A DNA stretch of 64,000 bases from Aerococcus tenax (GTDB lineage Bacteria; Bacillota; Bacilli; Lactobacillales; Aerococcaceae), in NCBI RefSeq assembly GCF_003286645.3, contig NZ_CP127382.2, positions 62,001-126,000 of the forward strand, in the 5' to 3' direction. The position numbers and the translations under genes were made by a program. Below are positions 16,277 to 24,584 of this stretch, piece after piece; position 1 is the first letter of the stretch; each line of letters begins with the position of its first letter. Under the pieces are notes generated by a model. It did not search any database and had not been told where the DNA came from. It saw nothing but the letters and a program-made list of their open reading frames with translations.

Positions 16277-19099
16277 ATGAAGAAAACAGCTTTATGGAAG
16301 AACGCTTGGCGGGAGATTAGAAATTCCTGGGCACGCTTCCTAGCCCTCTTTGGCATTATTTTATTGGGGACGGGTTTCTTTGTGGGAATCCGGGCCGCAG
16401 CGCCAAACATGTTAAACACTTCCAGCCAATATTATGACGATTATTACTTAGAAGACCTTTCCCTCCAGTCAACCTGGGGGATTCGTTCTGAAGATAAGGA
16501 AGCTTTGGAAAGGGTGGATGGGATCGATAGCTTATCTTATAAGACGGTCGACCGTCAGTCCGAAGACTCGGAACTGCTTTATCGGATCTTCCCAAATTTC
16601 AATGCCTTAGACGCAGAAGTTAACCATTTCAGGGTGAAGGAAGGCCGCCTGCCTGAAAATGACCAAGAGATTGCCCTTGACCATATGTTGGTCGCTGAAA
16701 ACCAGGTCGACATTGGTATTGGGGATACCATCACTTTCAACCAAGTGGGTAAGTCTGATAATGACAAGGCCCCCCACCTTAAGCAGGATAGCTTCACGGT
16801 GGTTGGCTTTGTCGATTCCCCCATGTATATTGATAAGTTAATCCGGGGACAAACTAGCATTGGAGATGGCGCTTTGGATGCCTTTGCGGTGGTAAGTCCG
16901 GATGCCTTTGAAGGTGAATACGACTCAGCCATTTCTATCCGCATCCCTAAAGCCCGTCCCTATCAGGCTTATAGTGAGGACTACGACCATCTGGTTGCTG
17001 ATAAAAAAGCTGAGGTTGAAGCGGCGGTTGAAGACCGGCCTCAAAGTCTACTGGAACAAGCAAAAAGTGATGGGCAAGAAGCCATTGACCAGGGCCGAGA
17101 CCAGCTTAATCAGGCCCAGGATGACTTAAACACGAAAAAGAGTGAACTTGACCAGGCCAAGTCGGCTTTAGACCAAGCCCAAGGGCGTTTGGACCAAGAA
17201 GTCCAAGGGGTCAAGAGTCAGCTGCCTGAGGGAATGAGTCTAGAGGAAGCTGGTTTAGGCCAAGTTGCTGGCCAATTCCAAGCCAACCAAGACCGGCTCA
17301 ACCAGGAAAAGGATAAGCTTTCAAAAGGTCAGGCGCAAATGAATTCAGCTAAGGAAGAGCTCGACCAAAAAAACAAAGACTTAGACGAGCAAGCCAAACA
17401 GCTAGAAGAACTCCAAGCACCCACTTACCTGGTCAATGACCGGAGCGCCTTATCGGGGATTAGTGAATACGGGGATAATGCTGAACGGATTTCTGCCATC
17501 GCCCAAGTCTTTCCTTGGATCTTCTTCTTGGTGGCCGCCCTCGTGTCCTACACCTCCATGTCAAGGATGGTAGACGAGCAACGTAGCCAAGTAGGAACCA
17601 TGAAGGCGATTGGCTATGGGTCAGGCGATATTGCCATGCAGTTCCTTCTCTATGCCAGCCTAGCCAGCCTCTTAGGAACCGTGATCGGGGTAGGGATTGG
17701 GAACTTCCTCTTCCCTAATATTATCTACAACGCTTACCGGATGATGTATACCCTGCCGGATATCCAGTACGGTTTCTACCTGAAAGATATCCTCCTAGCC
17801 CTGGGCATAGCCCTCTTAACTACAGTGGGACCGGCCATCTTTACCACCAGCTACTTGCTCCAAGAGAATGCCGCCCAATTGATGCGGCCCAAACCACCTA
17901 AGCAAGGGGAACATATCCTCTTAGAGAAATGGCGCTGGTTCTGGAGTCATCTCAACTTCTCGATGAAAATTACTCTCCGTAACTTGTTCCGTTATAAGGG
18001 CCGGAACTTGATGACCGTCATTGGGGTGGCCGGTAGTACCGCCTTGGTCTTGACTGGCTTTGGGATTTCTGACTCCATTTCAGGTCTGGCTGACCGCCAA
18101 TATACCGTGATTGAGTCCTATGATATCGTGGCCCAATACGCCAATGATTTAAATGCGGAAGACAACCAAGCTGTCCGAGAAGCGGTGGAAGCGACTGATG
18201 GCGTCGACCAAGTCCTCCATTCCTATACCACTAACCTGGAAACTACTGATCCTAATGTTAATACCCAAACTGTTCGCCTCCGGGTCTTTAATAACGATAG
18301 TCCTTACCATGACTTTTACGCTTTCAATGCGGTAGATGACCCAGCGGAATCTTATGACTTAAAAGATAATGAAGCCCTAATAAGTCAAAAATTAGCCCGT
18401 TTACTCGGAGTATCTAAGGGAGATACGATTGAACTGGCCAATGAATCCGGGCAAACCATTAGCCTGCCGGTTGGTGGCATTGTAGAATCTTATATCTTCC
18501 ATGATTGTTTTATCAATGAGAAGACCTATAAGAACCTGATTGCTAAAGATTTACCGGCACCGAATATGGGGCAAATCCAATTAAGCCAGTCAGCCAGCCA
18601 AGGGCAGGTCTTGGAAGACTTACAAAACACCGACCATGTCCTGGCTGCTTACGCTAGTCAAAGTCTCCGTGATGCCTTTAATGACACCATTGAAAGCTTA
18701 AATGTGGTGACTTTAATTCTTATTATTGCCGCCGCCTTACTCGCCTTTATTGTGCTCTATAGTTTAACCAATATTAATGTGTCGGAACGGATTCGGGAAC
18801 TATCTACCATCAAGGTCCTTGGTGCCTATCCTAATGAAGTGACTATGTATATCTTTAGGGAAACCTTACTCTTAACCACAGCAGGAATTCTCTTTGGTCT
18901 CTTGATGGGCTATGGTCTGACAGGTTATATCCTAAAAACCGTGGAAGTAGATAATTTAATCTTCCCCCACACCATCCACTGGACCTCCTACCTCTATTCC
19001 ATTGCCCTAACCTATCTCTTTACCCTGATAGTCATGGGGATCATGCATGTCAAACTCAAACACGTCGACATGGTAGAAGCACTGAAAGGGGTCGAGTAG
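16277..19099 (+). CDS. ABC transporter permease with two FtsX domains and a coiled-coil insert
   Basis: The 940-residue permease partners the ATPase just upstream. A first transmembrane helix (about 15-37) is followed by a large extracellular region. This contains a MacB-like periplasmic-type domain and a heptad-rich coiled coil (about residues 255-385, rich in Gln, Asp, Leu and Lys). Three helices of a first FtsX domain come next (about 415-545), then another extracellular domain and a second FtsX domain at the end (about 810-940, with LTNINVSERIRELSTIKVLGA). This architecture belongs to large lactic-acid-bacterial permeases that act mechanically on outer-leaflet substrates rather than importing nutrients. 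ATG 16277 is chosen over the in-frame GTG that overlaps the ATPase stop codon. A strong terminator follows. Confidence 0.88.
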   Translation: MKKTALWKNAWREIRNSWARFLALFGIILLGTGFFVGIRAAAPNMLNTSSQYYDDYYLEDLSLQSTWGIRSEDKEALERVDGIDSLSYKTVDRQSEDSELLYRIFPNFNALDAEVNHFRVKEGRLPENDQEIALDHMLVAENQVDIGIGDTITFNQVGKSDNDKAPHLKQDSFTVVGFVDSPMYIDKLIRGQTSIGDGALDAFAVVSPDAFEGEYDSAISIRIPKARPYQAYSEDYDHLVADKKAEVEAAVEDRPQSLLEQAKSDGQEAIDQGRDQLNQAQDDLNTKKSELDQAKSALDQAQGRLDQEVQGVKSQLPEGMSLEEAGLGQVAGQFQANQDRLNQEKDKLSKGQAQMNSAKEELDQKNKDLDEQAKQLEELQAPTYLVNDRSALSGISEYGDNAERISAIAQVFPWIFFLVAALVSYTSMSRMVDEQRSQVGTMKAIGYGSGDIAMQFLLYASLASLLGTVIGVGIGNFLFPNIIYNAYRMMYTLPDIQYGFYLKDILLALGIALLTTVGPAIFTTSYLLQENAAQLMRPKPPKQGEHILLEKWRWFWSHLNFSMKITLRNLFRYKGRNLMTVIGVAGSTALVLTGFGISDSISGLADRQYTVIESYDIVAQYANDLNAEDNQAVREAVEATDGVDQVLHSYTTNLETTDPNVNTQTVRLRVFNNDSPYHDFYAFNAVDDPAESYDLKDNEALISQKLARLLGVSKGDTIELANESGQTISLPVGGIVESYIFHDCFINEKTYKNLIAKDLPAPNMGQIQLSQSASQGQVLEDLQNTDHVLAAYASQSLRDAFNDTIESLNVVTLILIIAAALLAFIVLYSLTNINVSERIRELSTIKVLGAYPNEVTMYIFRETLLLTTAGILFGLLMGYGLTGYILKTVEVDNLIFPHTIHWTSYLYSIALTYLFTLIVMGIMHVKLKHVDMVEALKGVE

Positions 19100-19128
19100 A
19101 AGAGGAAAGTGTGACAGTAATACCTTTT

Positions 19129-19159
19129 GAGCTGAGATTTTTGTCTCAGCTCTTTTTTT
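19129..19159 (+). terminator. Terminator after the ABC exporter operon
   Basis: GAGCTGAGA (19129-19137) pairs perfectly with TCTCAGCTC (19144-19152), then seven T. Just before it, after the permease stop codon, GTGTGACAGT resembles the start of the 3'-UTR repeats. Confidence 0.9.
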
Positions 19160-19186
19160 GGCTAATTTTCAAGTTATAAAATATTA

Positions 19187-19215
19187 TTGACAGGGATAGA
19201 TAAATAAAATACAAT
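19187..19215 (+). promoter_or_regulatory. Promoter of the first BCAA receptor gene
   Basis: A perfect -35 TTGACA (19187-19192), a 17-base spacer and a -10 TACAAT (19210-19215) form one of the strongest promoters in the window. Confidence 0.85.
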
Positions 19216-19235
19216 AAAAAATAAATTAAAGACAG

Positions 19236-19250
19236 AATTGTCTGATATTT
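19236..19250 (+). promoter_or_regulatory. CodY-like box, first BCAA receptor
   Basis: AATTGTCTGATATTT differs from the CodY consensus AATTTTCWGAAAATT at three positions. It lies about 20 bases downstream of the -10, a typical repressor position. CodY binds when branched-chain amino acids and GTP are plentiful. Confidence 0.5.
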
Positions 19251-19284
19251 AATAATCAATTAGTAGAGAAAAGGAGGATGAGCT

Positions 19285-20448
19285 ATGAAGATCAAGCGCA
19301 ATTTAAAGGGGTTGGCCTTAGCCGTCAGCTGCTTAATGATGACTGCTTGCGGGTCTTTAACCCAAACTCAGGAAAAGGCTAATGACCAAGCAGATGTGAT
19401 TAAGATTGGCGGTAACTGGGAACTCTCCGGTGCCACAGCAGGCTATGGTAGCCCAGGAAATGAAGGGGTGGAATTAGCCGTCGACCAGGTCAACCAGGCG
19501 GGCGGAATACTTGGCAAACAAGTGGAATACGTGTCTTTGGACAATAAGTCTACCAGTGAAGAAACCACGGCCAATACTTCGCGGTTAATCTCTAATGACC
19601 AAGTATCCTTAATCATTGGTCCAGCTACCACTGGCTTAATGGAAGCGCAGATCTCTAGCGCCTCCTCCCTGCCTGTGATTGCGCCTATGGCAACCGGCGA
19701 CAGCTTGACTACCGATAGTTACGGCAAGGTCTTAAACAATGTCTTCCGGGTTTGCTTCCAAGATGCCTTCCAAGGGCAAGCCTTGGCTAAGTTTTCTAAT
19801 GATAACCAGTTCAAGAAAGCTGTTTTAATCCGGGACAATTCGACCGACTATGGGCAAAACTTGACCAATGAATTTAAGAAGTATTTCCAAGGTGAGGTTG
19901 TCGATGAATTAGCTTATAATGCTAAGGATACCGACTTCAACTCCCTGGTTACCCGTTTGAAGGCTAAGGAACCCGATGTGATTTTTGTGGCCGGTTACTA
20001 CGAGGAAGCTGGACCCTTGATTAAGCAAGCTCGTGAACAAGGGGTTAAGGCAGCGATTCTAGGGCCAGATGGTTTTGGTAACCAAGAGATTATTGATCTC
20101 GCCGGCAAGCAAAACATGACCAATGTCTATTACACGGCCCATTACACCACCAATGACCCTAGTCCAGAACTCAAGAAATTCATGGAGGCCTACCAAGAAA
20201 AATTTGGCCATGCCCCTGATATGTTTGCTGCCTTGGCCTACGATGGGGCGCGTTTAGCCTTTGACGCCATTGAACGGGCCCAATCGCTTGATAACAAGGC
20301 CGTCAACCAAGCCCTAGCAGAAACCAAGGACTTTTCAGGGATTACTGGGAACTTTACCATCAACGACCAACATAACCCGATTAAGACCGCCTATGTGCAA
20401 AAGGTGGACCAGGGAGAAATTGTTGACACCACACCAATTGAACCCTAA
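19285..20448 (+). CDS. Branched-chain amino acid ABC transporter receptor lipoprotein (paralogue 1)
   Basis: This 387-residue LivJ-type solute-binding lipoprotein is the first of three tandem paralogues. The signal peptide ends in a lipobox (MMTAC, cysteine about residue 22). The mature part has the two-lobed type I periplasmic-binding fold of the Leu/Ile/Val family: IKIGGNWELSGATAGYG near the start, the IIGPATTGL loop, RDNSTDYGQNL, GPDGFGNQEII and ALAYDGARLAFDAIERA. These segments line up with both downstream paralogues. It has its own promoter with a CodY-like box and its own terminator, so it can be expressed separately from the permeases. Which of Leu, Ile, Val or another amino acid it binds is not evident. 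A GGAGG ribosome site precedes the ATG. Confidence 0.92.
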   Translation: MKIKRNLKGLALAVSCLMMTACGSLTQTQEKANDQADVIKIGGNWELSGATAGYGSPGNEGVELAVDQVNQAGGILGKQVEYVSLDNKSTSEETTANTSRLISNDQVSLIIGPATTGLMEAQISSASSLPVIAPMATGDSLTTDSYGKVLNNVFRVCFQDAFQGQALAKFSNDNQFKKAVLIRDNSTDYGQNLTNEFKKYFQGEVVDELAYNAKDTDFNSLVTRLKAKEPDVIFVAGYYEEAGPLIKQAREQGVKAAILGPDGFGNQEIIDLAGKQNMTNVYYTAHYTTNDPSPELKKFMEAYQEKFGHAPDMFAALAYDGARLAFDAIERAQSLDNKAVNQALAETKDFSGITGNFTINDQHNPIKTAYVQKVDQGEIVDTTPIEP

Positions 20449-20463
20449 AGGGTTAGCAAGTTG

Positions 20464-20492
20464 AAGCCATGACTTTTGTCGTGGCTTTTTTA
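20464..20492 (+). terminator. Terminator after the first BCAA receptor
   Basis: AGCCATGAC (20465-20473) pairs with GTCGTGGCT (20478-20486), with one wobble, followed by T6. Confidence 0.85.
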
Positions 20493-20607
20493 TTTCTAAA
20501 TTTAATCACAAAAGGAAAGCGCCGTTCTATTGACTAAGGGGGCTTGAGCGAGCTGGTCGCAGTCTATTTTAAATATTCTTTATATCTTTTAATTATCCAA
20601 TATTTCA

Positions 20608-20622
20608 AAAATTCAGACAATT
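20608..20622 (+). promoter_or_regulatory. CodY-like box upstream of the Ile attenuator
   Basis: AAAATTCAGACAATT differs from the CodY consensus at three positions and lies just upstream of the -35 of the leader promoter. It shares the CAGACAATT core, inverted, with the boxes at 19236 and 22288. Confidence 0.5.
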
Positions 20623-20635
20623 ATCACAAAAGGGC

Positions 20636-20664
20636 TTGCTTTCTATGGAAAGCCCTGCTAGAAT
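20636..20664 (+). promoter_or_regulatory. Promoter of the Ile leader
   Basis: TTGCTT (20636-20641), a 17-base spacer and TAGAAT (20659-20664). The start point would fall near 20671, about 27 bases before the leader peptide. Confidence 0.7.
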
Positions 20665-20697
20665 AAGTTCAAGATTATTTCGAAAGGAAGTTTATCC

Positions 20698-20748
20698 ATG
20701 TTTAGCTCCCATCAAGCAATTATTATTATTATTAATACTAGGGCTTAA
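20698..20748 (+). CDS. Isoleucine-rich leader peptide
   Basis: A 16-residue open frame, MFSSHQAIIIIINTRA, with five consecutive ATT isoleucine codons at 20719-20733. A strong ribosome site GAAAGGAAG (20682-20690) sits 7 bases before the ATG, and a promoter with 17-base spacing lies upstream. It has no sign of being a functional protein. Its role is inferred to be sensing charged tRNA-Ile: a ribosome starved for Ile stalls on the run, whereas a well-fed one reaches the stop codon at 20746-20748, which lies within the first attenuator arm. It is followed by mutually exclusive hairpins and a terminator, then the second BCAA receptor gene. Such leaders are known for amino acid biosynthetic operons; here it precedes an uptake gene. 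Confidence 0.88.
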   Translation: MFSSHQAIIIIINTRA

Positions 20749-20856
20749 CGCTGTTTCAATAAAAAACAGACTAAGTCCTATTCGTGCTTGTTAAAATGAA
20801 TGGGACTTGGATAAACAATAAAGCCACCCATTCATTCTAAGATGGGTGGCTTTTTC
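20739..20856 (+). promoter_or_regulatory. Ribosome-dependent transcription attenuator (Ile)
   Basis: Alternative pairings are visible. Arm 1 TAGGGCTTA (20739-20747, overlapping the leader stop codon) pairs with arm 2 TAAGTCCTA (20772-20780). Arm 2 AAGTCCTATTC (20773-20783) pairs with arm 3 GAATGGGACTT (20798-20808). Arm 3 ATGAATGGG (20796-20804) pairs with arm 4 CCCATTCAT (20827-20835). Arm 4 AAGCCACCCAT (20821-20831) pairs with arm 5 ATGGGTGGCTT (20842-20852), giving the terminator with T5. A ribosome at the stop codon masks arm 1, so 2:3 forms and the terminator is free. A ribosome stalled on Ile codons lets 1:2 form, so 3:4 forms and transcription continues. Confidence 0.85.
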
Positions 20857-20971
20857 TATGGCTGCTGACTTGAAATAATTGTTATGTAACGCTTCTCTGT
20901 TGGCCAACAAATCAGCGTTTGATGATTCTAAGGAAATTGCCGTGAGCAATACTTGAGAAAGGGTTTTAAAG

Positions 20972-22147
20972 ATGAAGAAAAAAATGAAGAAATTAGCCGC
21001 CTTATTTGGAACTGCTATGATGCTAGGGGCCTGTGGATCGATGACCGAAACCGCTAAGAATGATTCTGCTAACAGTGATGTGGTGAAGATTGGTGGGAAC
21101 TGGTCCTTGTCTGGGCAATATTCTGCCTATGGAACCCCTCACGACAACGGGGTCAAAGTTGCCGTTCAAAACCTTAACGATAATGGTGGGGTACTGGGTA
21201 AGAAGGTTGAATACGTCAGTGCCGATAACAAATCCGACAACGCTGAATCGACTTCCCAAGCCACCCGCTTAGTGGAACAAGAAGGTGTTAATGTTCTGGT
21301 AGGTTCAGACACCACAGGGAACTGTGAAGCGCAAATTCCTGTGGCCCAACAATTTAAGGTGCCTATGGTCGCTCCTGCAGCTACAGGGAATGGCTTGACC
21401 CTCGACGATAACGGTAACCTCTACGACTACGTCTTTAGAACTTGTTTCGAAGATGCTTACCAAAGTAAGGAATTAGGGAAGTATGCCGCTCAAAAGGGTT
21501 GGAAGAAGGTTGCCGTCTTAAAAGACAATTCCTCTGACTACGGTCAAAACGTGGCCAATGACTTCAAGGCTTCCTTTGAAGAACATGGCGGTCAAGTGGT
21601 TGGCGAAGAGTCTTACACTAGTGGAGATACCGACTTTAAGGCCCTCTTAACCAACTTAAAACAAAATTCACCTGATGTTGTCTTTATCGCTGGTTACTAC
21701 CAAGAAGGTGGATTAATCATCAAACAATTACGGGAAATGGGTGTGAATGCAGCAGTCTTAGGACCTGATGGCTTCGGTAACCAAAAACTCATCGACTTAG
21801 CTGGCACAGAAAATGCCCACGATGTCTTCTTCGTGACCCACTTCTCCCATAATGAAGACTCACCTGAAAACGTCAAAGAATTCATCAAGAAATACGAAGA
21901 TGCTTACGGCACTTCACCTGACCACTTTGCTGCTCTAGCTTATGATGCAACCAACCTCATCGCCCAAGCTATGGAAAAAGCTGGTTCAACAGATAGCGAA
22001 GCGGTTCAAAAAGCCTTAGCTGAAACCAAGGACTTCCAAGGGGTGACTGGTAAATTCTCCTTTGATAAAAACCATAACCCAGTCAAAGAAGTCTTTGTCC
22101 AAGAACTTCAAGGTGGCCAAGTGGTCGATACTGAAGTGGTTAAATAA
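20972..22147 (+). CDS. Branched-chain amino acid ABC transporter receptor lipoprotein (paralogue 2, Ile-attenuated)
   Basis: A 391-residue LivJ-type lipoprotein, close in sequence to the first and third receptors. The lipobox is MLGAC (cysteine about residue 21). Shared landmarks are VKIGGNWSLSGQYSAYG, VLVGSDTTG, LKDNSSDYGQNV, GPDGFGNQKLIDLAG and FAALAYDATNL. It lies 116 bases after a terminator that is controlled by an isoleucine-codon leader peptide. It should therefore be made mainly when Ile-tRNA is short, which suggests that isoleucine is among its ligands. An AAAGGG ribosome site precedes the ATG. No clear terminator follows. The fold and family are firm; the ligand is inferred from the leader only. 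Confidence 0.93.
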   Translation: MKKKMKKLAALFGTAMMLGACGSMTETAKNDSANSDVVKIGGNWSLSGQYSAYGTPHDNGVKVAVQNLNDNGGVLGKKVEYVSADNKSDNAESTSQATRLVEQEGVNVLVGSDTTGNCEAQIPVAQQFKVPMVAPAATGNGLTLDDNGNLYDYVFRTCFEDAYQSKELGKYAAQKGWKKVAVLKDNSSDYGQNVANDFKASFEEHGGQVVGEESYTSGDTDFKALLTNLKQNSPDVVFIAGYYQEGGLIIKQLREMGVNAAVLGPDGFGNQKLIDLAGTENAHDVFFVTHFSHNEDSPENVKEFIKKYEDAYGTSPDHFAALAYDATNLIAQAMEKAGSTDSEAVQKALAETKDFQGVTGKFSFDKNHNPVKEVFVQELQGGQVVDTEVVK

Positions 22148-22280
22148 TCCTTTTAATCCGAGAATTTTTAAATTAGACTTTGTTCATTGAAAATTAGACC
22201 TAAAGAGTCTTTGTTATATCGCTAAGTTTCTTGATCTCCACAAAAGTTTGATAAATAATTTCAAAAAAATTAAAAAGTGT

Positions 22281-22309
22281 TTGACAGAATTGTCAGACTA
22301 TTTTAGAAT
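22281..22309 (+). promoter_or_regulatory. Promoter of the third BCAA receptor with embedded CodY-like box
   Basis: A perfect -35 TTGACA (22281-22286), 17-base spacer and -10 TAGAAT (22304-22309). Between the two hexamers lies AATTGTCAGACTATT (22288-22302), which has three mismatches to the CodY consensus, so bound CodY would directly occlude RNA polymerase. Confidence 0.75.
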
Positions 22310-22369
22310 ATTGAGTATCAGCAATTGAATACTTATTCTTTTGTCAAATTTTAATGAGGAGGAGTTAGC

Positions 22370-23548
22370 ATGAATAAGAAATGGTTGAAAGCCTTTGTGA
22401 CATTGGGGAGTGTCATGGCCTTAGCCGGCTGCGGTTCGGGTTCCTTGACTGAAACGACTAATCAATCCGCTGAAAATGCAGATGAAATTCGTATTGGGGG
22501 GAACTGGGAGTTATCGGGCAACGTTTCTGCTTATGGTGTTGTACAGAACAATGCGATCAAGCTCGCCGTAGATGAAAAAAATCAAGCTGGCGGCCTTCTC
22601 GATAAGAAGATCAACTACTTAGAATATGATAATAAGTCCACGACTGAGGAAGCGGTTTCTGGTGCGGAAAAACTCGTTGATGAAAATGCGGCAGTAATTA
22701 TTGGACCTTCTACCACCAATAATACTGAAGCGACGATTTCAACGGTAACCCGGGCCAAGACCCCTTTGATTTCAGCAACTGCCACTGCTGATAATATTAC
22801 CCTTGACCAAGAGGGCAATGTCTTGGATTATATCTTTAGAATCTGCTTCCAAGATTCCTTGCAAGGGGGCTCCTTGGCGGAATTCTCTAACAAGGAAGGC
22901 TATACTAAGGCAGCGATCATCAAGGATAATTCTTCTGACTACGGTCAAAACCTATCTGACGAATTCCACAAGCACTTTGATGGTGAAGTGGTTCGGGAAG
23001 AATCCTATGTGGCTAAGGAATCTGACTTTAACAGTATTTTGAGCAATATTAAGAATTCAGATGCCCAAGTGATCTTCGTTGCTGGTTATTATGAAGAAGC
23101 TGGTCCAATTATTAAACAAGCGCGCGAAATGGGCATTGACCTGCCAATTCTTGGTCCAGACGGCTTTGGGAATAAGGAAATTATTAACTTAGCAGGGGAA
23201 GAAAACTGGGATAACATTTACTATGCGGCCCACTTCGTTGAAAACGAAGATTCTCCTCAAGAAGTCAAAGACTTCTTAGCGAAGTACCGGGAGACCTACC
23301 AATCTGAACCAGATATGTTCGCAGCTTTAGCATATGATGCGGCTAACCTGGCCTTTGACGCCATCGAGCGTGCAGGCACTACAGATGGTGAAGCGGTCCA
23401 AAAAGCTCTGGCTGAAACCAAGGACTTTACCGGAGTCACTGGGAACTTCTCTATGGATGAAAAACACAATCCTTCTAAGACTGTCTTTATCCAAGAGGTA
23501 AAAGACGGCCAAGTGGTTGGTTCTCAAGCCATCGAAGCGGTTAAATAG
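22370..23548 (+). CDS. Branched-chain amino acid ABC transporter receptor lipoprotein (paralogue 3)
   Basis: A 392-residue LivJ-type lipoprotein adjoining the permease genes. The lipobox is LAGC (cysteine about residue 21). It shares IRIGGNWELSGNVSAYG, VIIGPSTTNN, IKDNSSDYGQNL, GPDGFGNKEIINLAG and FAALAYDAANLAFDAIERAG with its neighbours and looks closest to paralogue 1. It has an independent TTGACA promoter with a CodY-like box inside the spacer, and a GAGGAG ribosome site. The three receptors probably share the single LivHM channel, giving different ligand preference or affinity under different supply. Whether it binds Leu, Val, Ile or a wider range is not shown. Confidence 0.93.
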   Translation: MNKKWLKAFVTLGSVMALAGCGSGSLTETTNQSAENADEIRIGGNWELSGNVSAYGVVQNNAIKLAVDEKNQAGGLLDKKINYLEYDNKSTTEEAVSGAEKLVDENAAVIIGPSTTNNTEATISTVTRAKTPLISATATADNITLDQEGNVLDYIFRICFQDSLQGGSLAEFSNKEGYTKAAIIKDNSSDYGQNLSDEFHKHFDGEVVREESYVAKESDFNSILSNIKNSDAQVIFVAGYYEEAGPIIKQAREMGIDLPILGPDGFGNKEIINLAGEENWDNIYYAAHFVENEDSPQEVKDFLAKYRETYQSEPDMFAALAYDAANLAFDAIERAGTTDGEAVQKALAETKDFTGVTGNFSMDEKHNPSKTVFIQEVKDGQVVGSQAIEAVK

Positions 23549-23578
23549 TGAAAAAGTTTAATATTTAAAAATTAAAGC

Positions 23579-23616
23579 AAGCAGAGTTGTCCAAGGGATG
23601 ACTCTGCTTACTGTTT
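23579..23616 (+). terminator. Hairpin between receptor 3 and livH (possible attenuator or processing site)
   Basis: AAGCAGAGT (23579-23587) pairs perfectly with ACTCTGCTT (23601-23609). The following sequence is only moderately T-rich, so it may be a leaky terminator that keeps receptor levels above permease levels. Confidence 0.45.
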
Positions 23617-23696
23617 GTTAATAGGATGTAAGGGCTTTAAAGTGAATTTTTTATATCTAGGTCTAAAAATTATTGAAATAGGATGGAGTGAGAAGT

Positions 23697-24575
23697 GTGA
23701 ATAATGTCATTCAACAATTAATCAATGGCGTGGCGCTAGGAAGCATCTATGCCTTGATGGCCTTGGGTTATACCATGGTTTATGGGATTATTGGTTTGAT
23801 TAACTTTGCCCATGGGGATATTTATATGGTGGGGGCCTTTGTCGGTTTCACCTTGATTACCAATGTGGGAATGGGTGTCTTCCCAGCACTTATTTTAGCT
23901 ATGTTATTTACTGCTGTATTAGGGGTTATTATTGAGCGGGTGGCTTATAAACCCTTGCGTGGGGCAACCCGGATTGCTGCTTTGATCACCGCGATTGGGG
24001 TATCCATGCTCCTACAAAATGTGATGATCTTCCTCAGAGGGCCTGAAGTACGGGCTTTTCCAGCAGATCTGCCTGACTGGTCCTTACAATTGGGAGCCTT
24101 TACCATTAACTCCCAACAAATTCTGATCTTAGCGGTAACTATTGTTTTAATGATTGCCTTACAAGTGATCGTACAAAAGACCAAGTTAGGCCAAGCCATG
24201 CGGGCGGTTTCGGTTGACCCAGATGCGGCTCAATTGATGGGGATTAATGCCAACACCATTATTTCCTTTACCTTCTTAATTGGTTCAGCCTTAGCAGGTG
24301 CAGCAGGGGTGTTAGTAGGGATTTACTATAATTCCATTTCACCATTAATGGGTGTCAATATTGGGACTAAGACCTTTGTTGCAGCTGTGGTCGGCGGGAT
24401 TGGATCCATTCCTGGCGCCGTTCTCGGGGGCTTGATTATCGGTATTGTGGAAACCTTTGTCTCCATGATCGGTCTTTCCACCTGGAAAGACGCTGCAGTT
24501 TATATTATTTTGATTATTATTTTACTGGTCAAACCAACCGGCTTGCTCGGTAAACCGCAAGTAGAGAAAGTGTAG
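23697..24575 (+). CDS. livH: Branched-chain amino acid ABC permease LivH
   Basis: The first of two channel subunits of the BCAA importer. About 292 residues with eight hydrophobic segments. It contains LGYTMVYGIIGLINFAHGD, the hallmark of LivH proteins, and a cytoplasmic coupling segment MGINANTIISFTF. An in-frame GTG at 23688 lies inside the GGATGGAG ribosome site, so the GTG at 23697 (MNNVIQQL) is preferred. The stop codon is followed after nine bases by livM, and livG and livF follow closely, so livHMGF is one transcript fed by the upstream receptor promoter(s). Confidence 0.94.
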   Translation: MNNVIQQLINGVALGSIYALMALGYTMVYGIIGLINFAHGDIYMVGAFVGFTLITNVGMGVFPALILAMLFTAVLGVIIERVAYKPLRGATRIAALITAIGVSMLLQNVMIFLRGPEVRAFPADLPDWSLQLGAFTINSQQILILAVTIVLMIALQVIVQKTKLGQAMRAVSVDPDAAQLMGINANTIISFTFLIGSALAGAAGVLVGIYYNSISPLMGVNIGTKTFVAAVVGGIGSIPGAVLGGLIIGIVETFVSMIGLSTWKDAAVYIILIIILLVKPTGLLGKPQVEKV

Positions 24576-24584
24576 GTGGCAAAG

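Noticed and set aside
20698..20856. A T-box riboswitch upstream of the second BCAA receptor
   Set aside because: No T-box sequence (AGGGTGGNACCGCG type) or specifier stem is present; the coding leader with Ile codons explains the region better.
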